From Megalonaias nervosa (lineage: Eukaryota > Mollusca > Bivalvia > Unionida > Unionidae): a stretch of 64,000 nucleotides of DNA. The position numbers were made by a program, and so were the translations under genes. The stretch is taken from assembly GCA_016617855.1 (NCBI GenBank), contig JAECUM010001826.1, positions 58,860-122,859 on the forward strand, read 5' to 3'. Positions 52,602 to 64,000 of the stretch are shown here, one piece after another; position 1 is the first letter of the stretch, and each line of letters opens with the position of its first letter. The notes below the pieces were generated by a model. That model ran no database searches, was not told the DNA's origin, and worked only from the letters and a program-made list of their open reading frames with translations.

Positions 52602-55139
52602 TTGAACATGTGCATATCATGTAGCAGTGTGGTTTTATCAGTTTCAATTCCTGTCAAAAAGCACACAAAAAAACATCACATATACCTGTTAGCAGAAACG
52701 AATAAAGGAAATATCACAGGTGTTGTTTACATTGACATTAAAAAGGGATTTCATTTAGCAGATCACTATGGTGTTAAGTCCCTGCAGGTAGGGATGGTCA
52801 TCCTGTCAGATATCAGTTGCATGTGTAAATTTGTCTTCTGTTCCTAGTAATTGCATGTGTAAATTTGTCTTCTGTACCTAATAATTGTCTGTATATATGT
52901 GTGTATGTTCCAGGTAATGACCCAGTAGCTAAGTTATTTGTAGCAGGGATATAACCAGGGGTCACAGTCTGACGTAATAATGTTGCTACTTGGATCACTG
53001 ATCACATGTAATAATTACAAGACATCACTGCCCCCTACTACCCCAATCCCATATCACTCATGATCAAACTTTCCAAAGTGTTGGCACATCCTAAACTCAT
53101 AAAGCTATCCTAAATCCAATTTTAATGTTTGTACTCCAAATGGAGAAGGAGTTGATGGATATTCAGTGGTCTATCTAGGATTTTAAAACTGTGAGTCCAG
53201 GACTCCTATTTTGGTAAAAATAGGAGTCCCACCAGCAAAAGTTGCAGTCCCCTCCCAGAAAATGTTGAACTTTGCAAATTAGAAGAACTGTTGGTTGCCA
53301 TCGAGTTTAATTTCCACATTCTTTATAACACTGACATGTACAACCGTGTCAGTCTCTTCTGCGCGTCTGGTCATTCTGCACCATGATAAGTCATTTCTGT
53401 AAACATTGGATCACGTGTTGTTTGGGTTGAAAATCCAATTTGTATCAAGAAAAAACGATAGTCCTTTAATTAAGGAAAGTGATATTCATAAAGTATATAA
53501 ACATAGCCGACATTTCTATTCTAAATGTGTATAAAAATGTGATTTCTAAAATGTCAACATGAAGACCCCCATCTATGACCTTCTTAAAGTTGTAACCCAG
53601 AAAAACCTATTTAATATTTATCTTTTAGAATCATGCAAATAAATACATTATTTAAATGATAGAATTGTTTACCTCAGAACAATGCTGTATCTTAATCCAA
53701 GTTTCTAATTTTGCAAGTTGTCCCACACCTACTTTATTGTCTGCTATCCAATTTTTCAACTTGCATCTTGGATGGATTCTCAAGAAAATCCTAGGCATAT
53801 AGTCTCTTTCTAAATCTTTAGTAATTTTTTACCCATAAACGAGACATAAACACATGATATCATATTCATTGTTGTTTCTCTTTAACATAATAGCTTTTTT
53901 AAAAATAAAATAATGAACTTTTACTAATTTTTTATAAGATCAGTTTTGGTTGCTTAATAGCTCTTGCCATTTAGTGGCATTGTTTACATCGAATTCTGTA
54001 AATCCAGCTACAAATATGACCTAGATCATTGGCTGAAATGCTGACGGAAAGAGTCTAAAGTAATGTATTTCATTTCCAGAGCCTGATGCATAAACATTAC
54101 ATCTTTTCAAAGCCATGAGCAGAATAGGCCGTCATTTCGCATGTTATAAAAACATAGGGGTGGTATCCCGTTTGTCCAAAATTAGTATTATTTTGAACAG
54201 AATATTCTGGTGACAATTGCTGTTTTTCAATTGGTAAGCATTGCAGAATTTTATTTTCGTCAATCGGTCGAATTCGATATGCGTTTTGCGTCAATACTTC
54301 GCTGTAACTCTTATTTGTCCTTCAGGGTGAGACTGAATTTAGTCAATCCAAGGAATGGTCTTATTCCAAACACTAAGCCAGGCATAACACACTTTCTTAC
54401 ACTTGGCTACTATCCCATCCAAACTATCAGTTCTAGCAACTTTAGCATTCTTCTCAATCTTATTAAAATCTTTGTCAGTTTACCGTTTAACCGCAAAATA
54501 CTTATCCAAATTTGCGAACGACGTTTTGTCCAAGTCTTGATGCGTCTTGATCTCGAGGTTGCATGCACTATTTATTTGGCTACAATCAGAAATGAACACA
54601 ATAACGGAAGCTAAAGTTCTTGTGTACTCTTATAATAGCCATATGTACATCTATGGGATTTTCTGCCTCTGAATTCAGTCATTGTAAATAACAGCACATT
54701 TTCCCACCCATGAGGCTAGTCGAAGTCTTTGAACTTGCCACCCAGCAATTGCATCGCGTTCTTTTGATGTACTCTAATAAATACAGCAGGCACATCTTGG
54801 GTCTTTTAACCACTGAATTCTGTCATTGTAAATATCAGCACAGCTAAAATTATCAATTAATCAACATATTCTCATACTCAGTAGGTGGTTAAAGTAGGAC
54901 TGGCAAGTCTTTGAATTTGCCGCCTAGCTATTTGTATGCATATGGAGGAATCCTGCATGGGTGATTTTCTGCGTCCCAGATCAAAACTTTGCGTCCAATA
55001 CGTGTTAATTAAGTGTTTCCGAGACCTCTGTGAGATTACACACAAACGTACATCTATACATGCAGATAGGCTTGTATCACAATATCCCGAAACTTCTTAA
55101 AAGAAATGGGACAAAAATTAAGTTTATGTCCTTCAGACT

Positions 55140-56680
55140 TAGTGAGGAATGATGAATTAAGCTTTGGAGTCTCAGTAATGAATGCAAGCCCACATGTTTA
55201 TGCCCATGAGGCTCAGCAATGAGAGCATGCCCATAGGTGTATGCCCCTGAAGCTCGGGAATGAGTACATGTCCACAAGTTTATGCCACTGAGGTTCAGCA
55301 ATGACAGCATGCCCGTAAGTTTATGCCTATGAGGCTCAGCAATGAGTGCATGCCCATAAGTGTATGCCCTTGAAGCTCAGCAATGAGTGCATGCCCATAA
55401 GTTTATGCCCATGGGGCTCAGCAATCAGTGCATGCCCACAGGTTTATGCCTTTGAAGCTCAGCAATGAGTTCATGTCCATAAGTTTATGCCACTGAGGCT
55501 CAGCAATGAGTGCATGCTGATAAGTTTCTGCCCATGAGACTCAGCAATGAGAGCATGCCCATATTTTTATGTCCTTGAAGCTCAGCAATGACTGCATGCC
55601 CATACGTTTCTGCCCTTCAAGCCCAGGAAAGAGTACATGCCCAGTTGTTTATCCCCTTGAGGATCAGTAATGAGTGCATACCCATAAATTTTTATGCCCA
55701 TGAGGTTCAGTAATGAGTACACGCCAATACGTGTATGCCTTTGAAGCTCAGGAATGAGTATATGCTGATAAGTGTATACCTTTGAATCTCAATAACAAGT
55801 GCAAGCCTATTAGTTTATGCACATGAGGCTCAGCAATCAGTGCATGCCCATAACTTTATGCCATTGAGGCTCAGTAATGAGTACATGCCCAAAGGTTTAT
55901 GCCCATGAGGCTCAGTAACGAATGCATGCCCATACGTTTATGCCCATTAGGCACAGGAATGGATGCAAGCCCTTAAGGTTTGCCCTCGAGGCACAGTAAT
56001 GAGTGGATGCCCATAAGACTCAGTAATTAGTGCATGCCCTTATGTTTATGCCTTTGAGGCTCAGTAATGAGTGTGTGCAGATTAAGTGTATGCCCTTGAG
56101 GTTTAGTAATGAGTGCATACTTCAAAGTTTATGCCCTTGAGGCTCAGTAATGAATACATGCCCATGAATCTCAGAAATTTCTGCATGCCCATGAATTTCA
56201 GTAATGATTACATGCCCATGAATCTCAGTAATGAGTACATGCCATTGATTCTCAGTAATGACTGCATGCCTATGAATCTCAGAAACAAGTGCATACCTAT
56301 GAATCTCTGTAATGAGCACATGCTAGAGAATCTCAGTAATGACTTCATGCCTATAAATCTCAATAATGAGTGCATGCCTATGAGACTTGGTGATGAGTGA
56401 AAAGTTTATGCCTTTGAGAGTCAATGATGATTGACAAGTTTATGTCCATGAGGATCAGAGATTAGTGACAAGTTCATACCTTTGAGACTCGGTGATGAGT
56501 GACAAATTTATGCCCATGAGACTAAGTGAGGAATAACAAGTTTATGACCATGAGGATCAATGACAAATTTATGCCCATGAGGCTGATTGACCAAGTTATT
56601 GACCATATGACTCTGTAGTGAGTGTATGCCCTCAAGGCCAAGTAACAAGCTATGTTCATGAGGCTCTGTAATGAGTTTAT
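55140..56680. repeat. Minisatellite, ~41-bp unit, ~37 copies
   Basis: Units vary around 'gcccataagtttatgccc' plus 'tgaggctcagtaatgagtgc'. Both strands stay open for long stretches because of unit periodicity (for example 56113-56400), not because they code. Confidence 0.92.
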
Positions 56681-57516
56681 GCCCTTGTAAACCAATATTA
56701 GCTCATGTTCACAGGCACTTGGACCAGAAGGAAGACTTGGTCAAAAAGAGCACATTATCATATTTGCTCAAACAGAATGCTTGCCCAACTGGGAACAATA
56801 CTGATATATCTGCCATTGTGCCATAAGCTGACAACTGGGAACAATACTGATATATCTGCCATTGTGCCATAAGCTGACAGATCAAATTCTTTTCGCTTGA
56901 AATTTTAGACAGGATTAATCTTCTGGTACTGCTTGCATTTGGACATGTGCTGTAAATAAGAAATTAGGCAACCTGATTTGATATAAATTACACATTAGAG
57001 TCAAATACATGAACTCAGAGTAGCATACAGTTGGGTATCTATGGCTAATATCGTAATATCCCTTAAAACGTCTTTAAGCAAATCATAGCAAAACACAGCT
57101 CCCTACCCCAACCTGAAATGTTGGATTATCACTAGAGACAATTTTAAGGAAAATTGCAGAATTTTGAAACCAAACATCCATTTCAACCTTATGCAAGAAT
57201 ATCCTTTATGTCATAAAATTGCTTTTCCTTAATATCATGCTATTTTTAGTGATGAAACTGAGCAATGTCTCATTTGCAATTTTTCATAACTAAAGATGAC
57301 CACAGACAAATAATCAGGTGAAGAGATTTATAAATCCTAATATGAACCTCACTATAACATTTAACCAAACAATGAAGATTTGGTTATAGGGCAACATATT
57401 TACATGTTGCTCTTGACCAATCTATGTTTTCATTGTGCAGAAAATATATCACATTCAGGTACGTGCTTCATGCTTCAGATCTGTCACATTTGATTGTCAT
57501 CTATCATGTTTTCCAG

Positions 57517-57603
57517 GATGACAAAGATGATAATGAAAAGGAAGGTATCATTTACAGTTTATCTACTGGACTGACAGAGCACAATAGTGATCACAAGTAT
57601 AAG
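57517..57603 (+). CDS. Receptor exon 6: cytoplasmic
   Basis: Acceptor tttccag, donor gtaaaa; phase 0 both sides, 29 codons. Acidic start DDKDDNEKEG, then IIYSLSTGLTEHN. It is accepted because of splice sites and phase; the protein alone would not be recognisable. Confidence 0.62.
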
Positions 57604-58856
57604 GTAAAAATCAAAGTCACAAAATACAATGTCAAAAATAATTTATATATGTTTGCTTGGGGTCCTTAACTCCAAGTTTTAACTCTGTTGGTCATTGATC
57701 AGGAGAGCTGATAGAATGGGCTCTTGACCATCATCTGTCCATCCTTTAGCGCAGGTTTGTTATTGCGACTTCTATTAAGCTACTTTTACATAAAACTTTA
57801 TAAACATTCATCACAAGGTCTAGTTATAAATGAAAATGCTGTTGATCCAATATGGAAATAATGATAGCTATGTTGAAAATCTTGTTATTGTGGTTCCTTG
57901 TGAAAGGAAAGTCATATCAGCATGGAGTTCTCAGTAAACCAGAACCCCTAACAGGTCGTTAATGAAATTGTTGCTGATCTGACCCCCAGTATGTCCACCA
58001 TGATATACCTCTCTGCAGTATATTTACACACAAAATATCTCATTTTGTCTTATTAAGGAATATATATCAGAGATAAGAGTTCATTATTTACCAAAGAACT
58101 GATTGGCCTTCTATTGCCAGTTAATTTATCACATGACCATGGCTGATAACATGCAGCGGCTTTTGTTCATGACTGTTGCAATAAATGATTGCTGTTGGAT
58201 TAATGTTGATTAAATTGCAATTACTTATTAGGTTGATAAATTAGTTTATCAATTTAGATGATAAACTTCTTTTAAAATGGCATTGTTCGGTGCTCAGGTA
58301 CATATGCTGATTGCGTAAGCAAGTATTAACAAAGTGCATTCAAGATATCAAGACAAAAGACAAATGTTATTGCTGATGGTTAATTGCAAATTAGATTAAT
58401 AATTATCTACTTCACAAATCAACCTATTTCCTTTAACAATAAACCAGTGCAGGAATTTAGCAATCATAGTTCAAAGAAATTAGTGAAAATGTGGTAAATA
58501 TTTTGGAGTCATGCTATGGCAGTGTTATATTCAAATTCACATTGAATTTTGGTATAGTGTATACAGTCATAAAAACATGATGAATGCATTCTTTCTGGAA
58601 ACATCTTAAATAGGTCACACTGACCTATTGTCTTGCCCTGATGACAATTTTGGTATATTTGGATTATGCAGCAGCATCAAACAAAAACTTAGTCCACAAA
58701 ATTATTGTGTGATTCACTTTTATTTTCCATGTTTGTCAGTCTATCTCACAGTGCTTACATCATCATATGTATTCTGTATTGTTATGGGTTGTTTCATCAG
58801 ATTTGCAAGGGCAAAAGTCAGATGGAATCAGATTCCTTTTCAATCTGCATGCCGTG

Positions 58857-59037
58857 TGTACTTGCTTATAAGTTGAGTCCAGATACACATAAGATAGACT
58901 GATCTGCCATGGTCTATGTTCTTTGTTCTATTGATTACTCCTAACAATCGGCATAGACTCGAATCGTTTGGCACACTGTGCAATGGCAGATCCAGGTCTG
59001 TACAGTTTACAGATGGATTCGACTTATAAGCAAGTAT
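58857..59037. mobile_element. MITE, family M copy 4 (best preserved)
   Basis: Terminal inverted repeats acttgcttataagttgagtc and gattcgacttataagcaagt are nearly perfect. About 180 bp long and non-coding. Confidence 0.75.
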
Positions 59038-59574
59038 GTAGGGTACCCTTTCTAAATTGATTATTAGGCTGTTATATTTGTGCATTCATAAATGAGTTTA
59101 ATCGAAAACAATCTACGACATGTGGTGGATCAGTCGTTAACATGCTATACTTATCACCAAAATGTTGTAGGCCTGAATCCCACCATCAGATCAAACTTGG
59201 CCAGCTCTTGCAGTGTGTTCCCGGGCGAGGTATTTTACTCCTATTGACTGGGCACTAAAAACATGCCTGTGTTATTGTGCCATAAGCATCAAGTCAACAG
59301 AACCAAAACAGAACAAAGCAAACTATGCCAAAGTGCATGTTTTTTGTAAGACGCTTGTGTTCAGCAGTGCTTGTGGAAACTTTTCTGAAACTAACCCAAA
59401 AAGTCAAGCAAATAGAATTTGATATTCTCAAGGCCTAGAACTAAAGAGTTAAAGAGTTATAAACACATTCTTATGCTCCGTCCTATAGTCAAATCAAACT
59501 TCTGACAGTCGATTGTTAGTAATATGTCATTGACCAACCAGACATCACATGTTTAGTCAAGTTGCTTGTCAAGA

Positions 59575-59880
59575 CAGGGTTCTTGCCTCCTGTATGGTCA
59601 GGGTACTTACTCCCTATTATGTAGGGTGCTGATTGCCTGTATGGTCAGGGTACTTGCTGCCTATCAATGTAGGGCACAGGCCGCCTGTACGGTCAGGGTA
59701 CTTACTGCCTATCAATGTAGGGCACAGGCCGCCTGTACGGTCAGGGTACTTGCTGCCTATCAATGTAGGGCACAGGCCGCCTGTACGGTCAGGGTACTTA
59801 CTGCCTATGAATGTATGGTACTGATTGCCAGTATGGTCAGGGTACTTACTGCCTATCAATATAGGGAGCTGGTTGCCTGT
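59575..59880. repeat. Minisatellite, ~49-bp unit, ~6 copies
   Basis: Units: 'ggtcagggtacttactgcct' plus 'atcaatgtagggcacaggcc'. Three central copies are almost identical, indicating recent homogenisation. The 151-codon ORF across it is a by-product. Confidence 0.9.
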
Positions 59881-60538
59881 GAGGGCATTTTAAGCACAGT
59901 AATCGTCTCTTCTGAGGGCATCTTCTTTGCGAGAGAAGGGCATTTACTATGCACTCCTGGAACATTTAAGATAATATTTACACTGCAATTGAAAAAATAT
60001 AGGGTCATGATGGAAGGTTGAAACCCAAAATGCACAGGTAGAATATTAACATAGAATATTAAAGCTCTGGAAATCCAAGACATGGCAGCGGCCCAAGTTG
60101 GCAGAGCACATTGGCCAGCCCCACAAAAATGGGATAGGGACACTAATGTTTACCTGTGTTAAGACAAATTATGTAATCATTCACCAAGAATCAATTGGTA
60201 GTCCTTTGGTGAGATAAGAAGATGCAGTTTGAGGATGCATGAAATGGTGGAATTATCGGTGTTACAGAGCTGACACCTGTGACTGGACTATTTAACAGTA
60301 AACTTCATATATAGTGAAAACAGATAAAGCAACAAAATGCATATAACGTCATTTATTTTCATAGTGTCATATAACAATATCAGTATATAATGGGCTATTT
60401 TTTCAGATCCCCAGGACTTCAGTATGGGTGAAGGTTACTATATATTATGGTAGACTCTTCTTAGTATAACTTTTATTTCTCTTCATTATATCCATCGTGT
60501 TTAGGGTTTTGTTGACAATTCCATTTTCATTTATTCAG

Positions 60539-60736
60539 CGACAACACAGTAAGGACAGTTGGTTTGCAGAAGAGCATAGAAATAAGAATTCAGAAGAAGA
60601 GGTGGGAAAGGAGAAAGAGAAAGAACAAAACACCAAGAGAGCTACTTTGCCACAAAGCTATATGAAAGTTGAAGACCTTGATCTTTTTAATGGATCTAGC
60701 CCAATACCTGTGCCAGAGACCACTGTGGGATTTGTG
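60539..60736 (+). CDS. Receptor exon 7: cytoplasmic
   Basis: Acceptor ttattcag, donor gtatat; phase 0, 66 codons. Charged Lys/Glu run (EEEVGKEKEKEQ), then SYMKVEDLDLFNG and PIPVPETTVGFV. YMKV resembles a phosphotyrosine docking site; that is an inference. Further exons lie beyond the window. Confidence 0.72.
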
Positions 60737-61149
60737 GTATATCTTATTAATGGCAATTTTTAAAAATAGTAGGGTTGAAGTTAAAGCTATCGTGAACCTA
60801 TTGTCGACACATTAGGCTGGAGCTTATACAGATTTCCATGATTTAAGTGACTGAGAGTGTATGACTCCCTCTTGCTGTGATATCAGTCCATTGCAAAGTA
60901 ATATTTATCCATCTGTCTCAAAGCAAGTGCATTTCTATTTCCAGTTTTGCAAAACAGAGCAAGCAAGGTTTTGTGCCTTGCATAATGGCACATCAGCAAT
61001 GCCAGGGTGGGATTGCAACACAAGACACTCGGGGTCAAATTCAGGATTTTTACTTTAGGGATTCAGCTATGATTATTCTGCTTAAAATGGTCAGTTTTAT
61101 ACATTTTAGCGACACTGGCCACAGACCAGATGAGCTTATGGGATGGTTT

Positions 61150-62720
61150 TTCATCGTTTGTCTGTCTGTCCATTAGCACAAGTTTGTTTTCACTATTCGT
61201 CCTAAACTGCTTAAAGGATTGCCATGAAACTTTACACACACATTCATCCCATAGTCTAGCTGGTCCTAAGTGAAAATGTTGCTAATGTGATGCCTAATAT
61301 GGTTGCTACAGTGGCCATCTTCAAAATCTTGTATTGCTACTTCTCCAGAACAGAAATTAATATTGACATGGAGTTTTCACTAGAAGACTTTTATGATGCA
61401 TAATTGGTACCAAATGAAAATGGTGCCAATCTGCTCTAACATGGCCACCACAGAGGATATCTTGAAAATTATTAAATTGCTACTCCTCTAGAATGAATGG
61501 TAATGTTGACATGGGGATTTTCACTAAAAGACGGACTAGTCGATTGTTAATGAAAATGGTACCATCTGACATCCAATATGCCAGCCATAGCAGCCATCCT
61601 GAAAATCATGTAAGCACTACTCATCCTGAATGAAATTCAAACTGACATGGAGTTTTCACCGGAAGATTTCTTACGATATCTGTGAGTGTGTGATTTAGAT
61701 TTTTAACGCAGCTTTAACAATATTTCAGTCATATTGCTATGATGTCTGCAGTGTGACAGTTTATTGTGATGTATAGCACTAGGGCCTCATGCCGCAGACA
61801 TGTAGCATCATGTCCCACCCAGTCACATTATCCTACACCACGCAGACCAGTCCTAATACTAACCTCTTAATACTGAGTGCCAAGCAAGGCAGCTGTTAGT
61901 ACCATTTTTAAAGTCTTTGGTATGACTCGGATGGGGTTTGAACCCGCGACCTCCCGCATCCGAGGTGGACGCTCTACCATTAGGCCACCGGAGCAGTCCC
62001 TTATGATATCTAGTTGGTCCTAAATGGAAATGGCCCTACTCATACATCCAATATGGCTGCCATCTTGGATAATTTTGTTACTACTAGTTCTCCTGAATGG
62101 ATGGTCATATCAATATGGCTTTTTTTACTAGATGACTTGTGATTTTAAGATGGTCATAAATGAAATGTTGCTGCTTAGACATCCAGTATAGCCACCACAG
62201 GAGTCATGTTACAAATCTTGTGATCATTATTTTTCCTGACTGAATGATTATATCAGCATGGGGTTTTCACTGAAAGACTTCTTGTGATGTATTGTTGTTG
62301 TAAGATGAAAATGGTGCCAATCTGACCTCAAAATATAGCAGCCACACTAGCCATCTTGGAAATTGTATTATTGCTACTTCTAGCTGACTAGTCATATCAA
62401 CGATTTGCTTTAACCAGAAGACTTCATATGATAATCTAGTTGGTCTGAATAAAAAAAAATGCACATATAATATCCAATATGGCCACCATAGCAGCCATCA
62501 TGAAAATCTTGTAATTGTTACTCCTCCAAAACAAGTGTCATATCAATATCAGGTTTTCACTAGAAGACTTCCTATGAGGTCTTGTTCATCCTAGACTATA
62601 ATGGTGCTTATTTTTTGTTTTGGAAGTCTTATTGTCACTACACCTCTTAAATGGAGAGCCATTTTGATATTGGGTTTTCATCAGAAGTGTTCTTATGGTG
62701 TCTAGCTGGTCCTAAACAGT
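61150..62720. repeat. Degenerate tandem repeat, ~150-bp unit
   Basis: Eight or nine units built on 'ccaatatggc-gccatagcag', 'ccatcttgaaaatcttgt', 'atggggttttcactagaaga' and 'ctagttggtccta'. A related fragment is at 57700-57990. Confidence 0.8.
61705..61997 (-). mobile_element. tRNA-derived SINE, family S2, second copy
   Basis: Reverse orientation of 52010-52290, nested in the 150-bp repeat. The head reads ggtggcctaatggtagagcg ... gttcaaacccc on the minus strand. Confidence 0.82.
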
Positions 62721-64000
62721 GGTATAGTGCTGTGGGAATGTGTGATAACAGCAATCCCTTACATTTTTCTGCACATTCCCTTACGTTATTTGCACTCGCC
62801 ATTGTCCCCCTCCCCACATCAGAGTAGCATGCATTCCCTCATTTCTTTACTGCATTCTCTCGCTTCTTTTTTTTTAGCACTAGTCCCCTGGCCCTAAATG
62901 AAGATAATTCAAATTCAGCTTCAATATGGCTACCATTGTGTGGCTACATTGCATCTGCCACTGATCCACTTACCTTGGGTACAAGGTGACTACTGCTGGG
63001 ATGGCTACATCAGTAAATTAGAAAATATATTGAGTGTGAAATTCTGATGCTTTTTTGACCGACCTACATGGTGTACCTCGAATTAACCCTAATCTTCAAT
63101 TTAATCCTACTAATTCTCACTGGTTTTGTTAAAGCATTATTGATATTTTAATACCCTCCGTTTGTCTGTCTACCTCTTTGTCAGTGTTCCAGTATGTTCA
63201 TTACCAAATCTGCTGCTTCGAAACTGATGGAACATTTATATTGGCCCTAGGGTCACTACGAATGAGAAGGGTATCATCCTTGGCTCCCTGCCTTTGGTTT
63301 CCTGGGAGGAGTCAAAAGTCAAATATATGATCATTATAATTACAATGACATTTTTAAATGTTTTCTGATCAAATGTCATATATAGCAGCAAAACATTCCA
63401 TAGGTCACAGATTTTCTGTTATGACTCCTGAGTCACTCACAGATATCCTATTATGACCCCTGTGTCACTGTCGGGGGCTGGAGGACTGCTGTTTTTAATA
63501 TGGAGTATACAGCATGGGGATCTGCAATGGTAATTTGTTACACTTGTTCATGTTTCATTTTATCATAGACACACAAAACTTTGGTGTTTTTACCCATGTC
63601 TATCTAGCAGCAAGTATAAATTACATAATTGCCAAGTCACACTGTTGCGCATGAGAAACATAACTGTAAACTGCAAAACACACCAACACAATCATAATTC
63701 CATGACACTATCATTTATTGTATTTGCAAATGGGTAGGATAAGCTACTGATTATGTTAGATACTTTAGCTGCACCCTAATAATAATATGAATAAAAGTGA
63801 TTAATTGGTAAATTAATAATGAGTTGACCTGACATACTACTATGACTGCTAGCTCTTGTGCATTGAGGAATTGCATGCCTTGCTACTGTTTGATTTTAAT
63901 TCTACTCCCTTCTTTTGATTTTATGCAAAGACATAATGTGACAATACAAAACAGGTCTACTTTTATCTGATTGTTGCAATATAAAAAAAAAAAAAAAAAA

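Larger units (their letters stand above)
50629..57516. other. Receptor intron
   Basis: It contains an ~80-bp repeat (51330-51665), a SINE (52010-52290), an (AT)n run (52548-52598), a 42-bp duplication (52817-52885), a ~41-bp minisatellite (55140-56680) and a 49-bp duplication (56778-56880). The 134-codon ORF at 54210-54614 has no recognisable domain. Confidence 0.6.
57604..60538. other. Receptor intron
   Basis: It contains a fragment of the 61.2-kb repeat family (57700-57990), MITE copy 4 (58857-59037) and a ~49-bp minisatellite (59575-59880). Confidence 0.55.
60737..64000. other. Host non-coding DNA at the right end
   Basis: It holds a repeated ~150-bp family (about 61150-62720) interrupted by a SINE. 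After 62730 I see no supported feature except a terminal poly-A run (63983-64000). Confidence 0.6.

Noticed and set aside
54210..54614. 134-codon ORF in a receptor intron
   Set aside because: No recognisable domain, no repeat support, and composition like the surrounding intron.
56113..56400. 95-codon ORF with repeated Met-Pro-Met-Asn
   Set aside because: Produced by the ~41-bp minisatellite; the opposite strand is open too.
59566..60021. 151-codon Cys-rich ORF
   Set aside because: Mostly a translation of a ~49-bp tandem repeat open on both strands.

Overview
This is AT-rich nuclear DNA of an invertebrate animal. A mollusc or other lophotrochozoan is my best guess, from the SINE and minisatellite content; I cannot prove the species. 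It carries two related endogenous viruses of the Polinton/Maverick-adintovirus kind, here called element A (339-16028, 15,690 bp) and element B (21876-36524, 14,649 bp). Both have terminal inverted repeats that start AGCAG and end CTGCT, and both are flanked by a perfect 5-bp target-site duplication (TGAGT for A, CCTCC for B).

Both elements share a left half: packaging ATPase, zinc-ribbon/parvovirus-type phospholipase A2, D,D35E integrase, small HNH nuclease, a B-family DNA polymerase fused to a superfamily 1 helicase, a small zinc-ribbon protein, an HNH homing endonuclease, about 1.2 kb of non-coding DNA and a coiled-coil protein. Their right halves differ. A carries a virion module on the minus strand: penton-like protein, membrane protein, fibre, adenain-like protease, pX-like peptide, double jelly-roll major capsid protein, pVI-like protein and two unrecognised proteins. 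B has lost that module except for the last 36 codons of the penton-like gene. In its place B has a zinc-ribbon paralogue and a long broken gene joining an archaeo-eukaryotic primase to a herpesvirus UL9-like helicase. B also has much longer terminal repeats (about 850 bp against 236 bp), which duplicate most of the ATPase gene. Most long genes carry stop codons or frameshifts, at different places in A and B, so the copies decayed independently.

The most unusual non-coding signal is a family of hairpin modules (four in B, one in A). Arms of 16-18 bp differ in sequence between copies yet stay self-complementary. They enclose an AT-rich core of about 22 nt of conserved design and are followed in B by a conserved CAGGCCTCAG-like block.

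The host sequence holds seven phase-compatible exons (17147-60736, plus strand) of a type I membrane receptor: fibronectin-III halves, a transmembrane helix and a proline-rich cytoplasmic motif, as in gp130/Domeless-type class I cytokine receptors. Element B lies in the intron that splits one FN3 domain. Introns contain SINEs, a MITE family, a LINE reverse-transcriptase relic, a decayed DNA transposon and several long minisatellites. From 60737 to the end I see only repeats.
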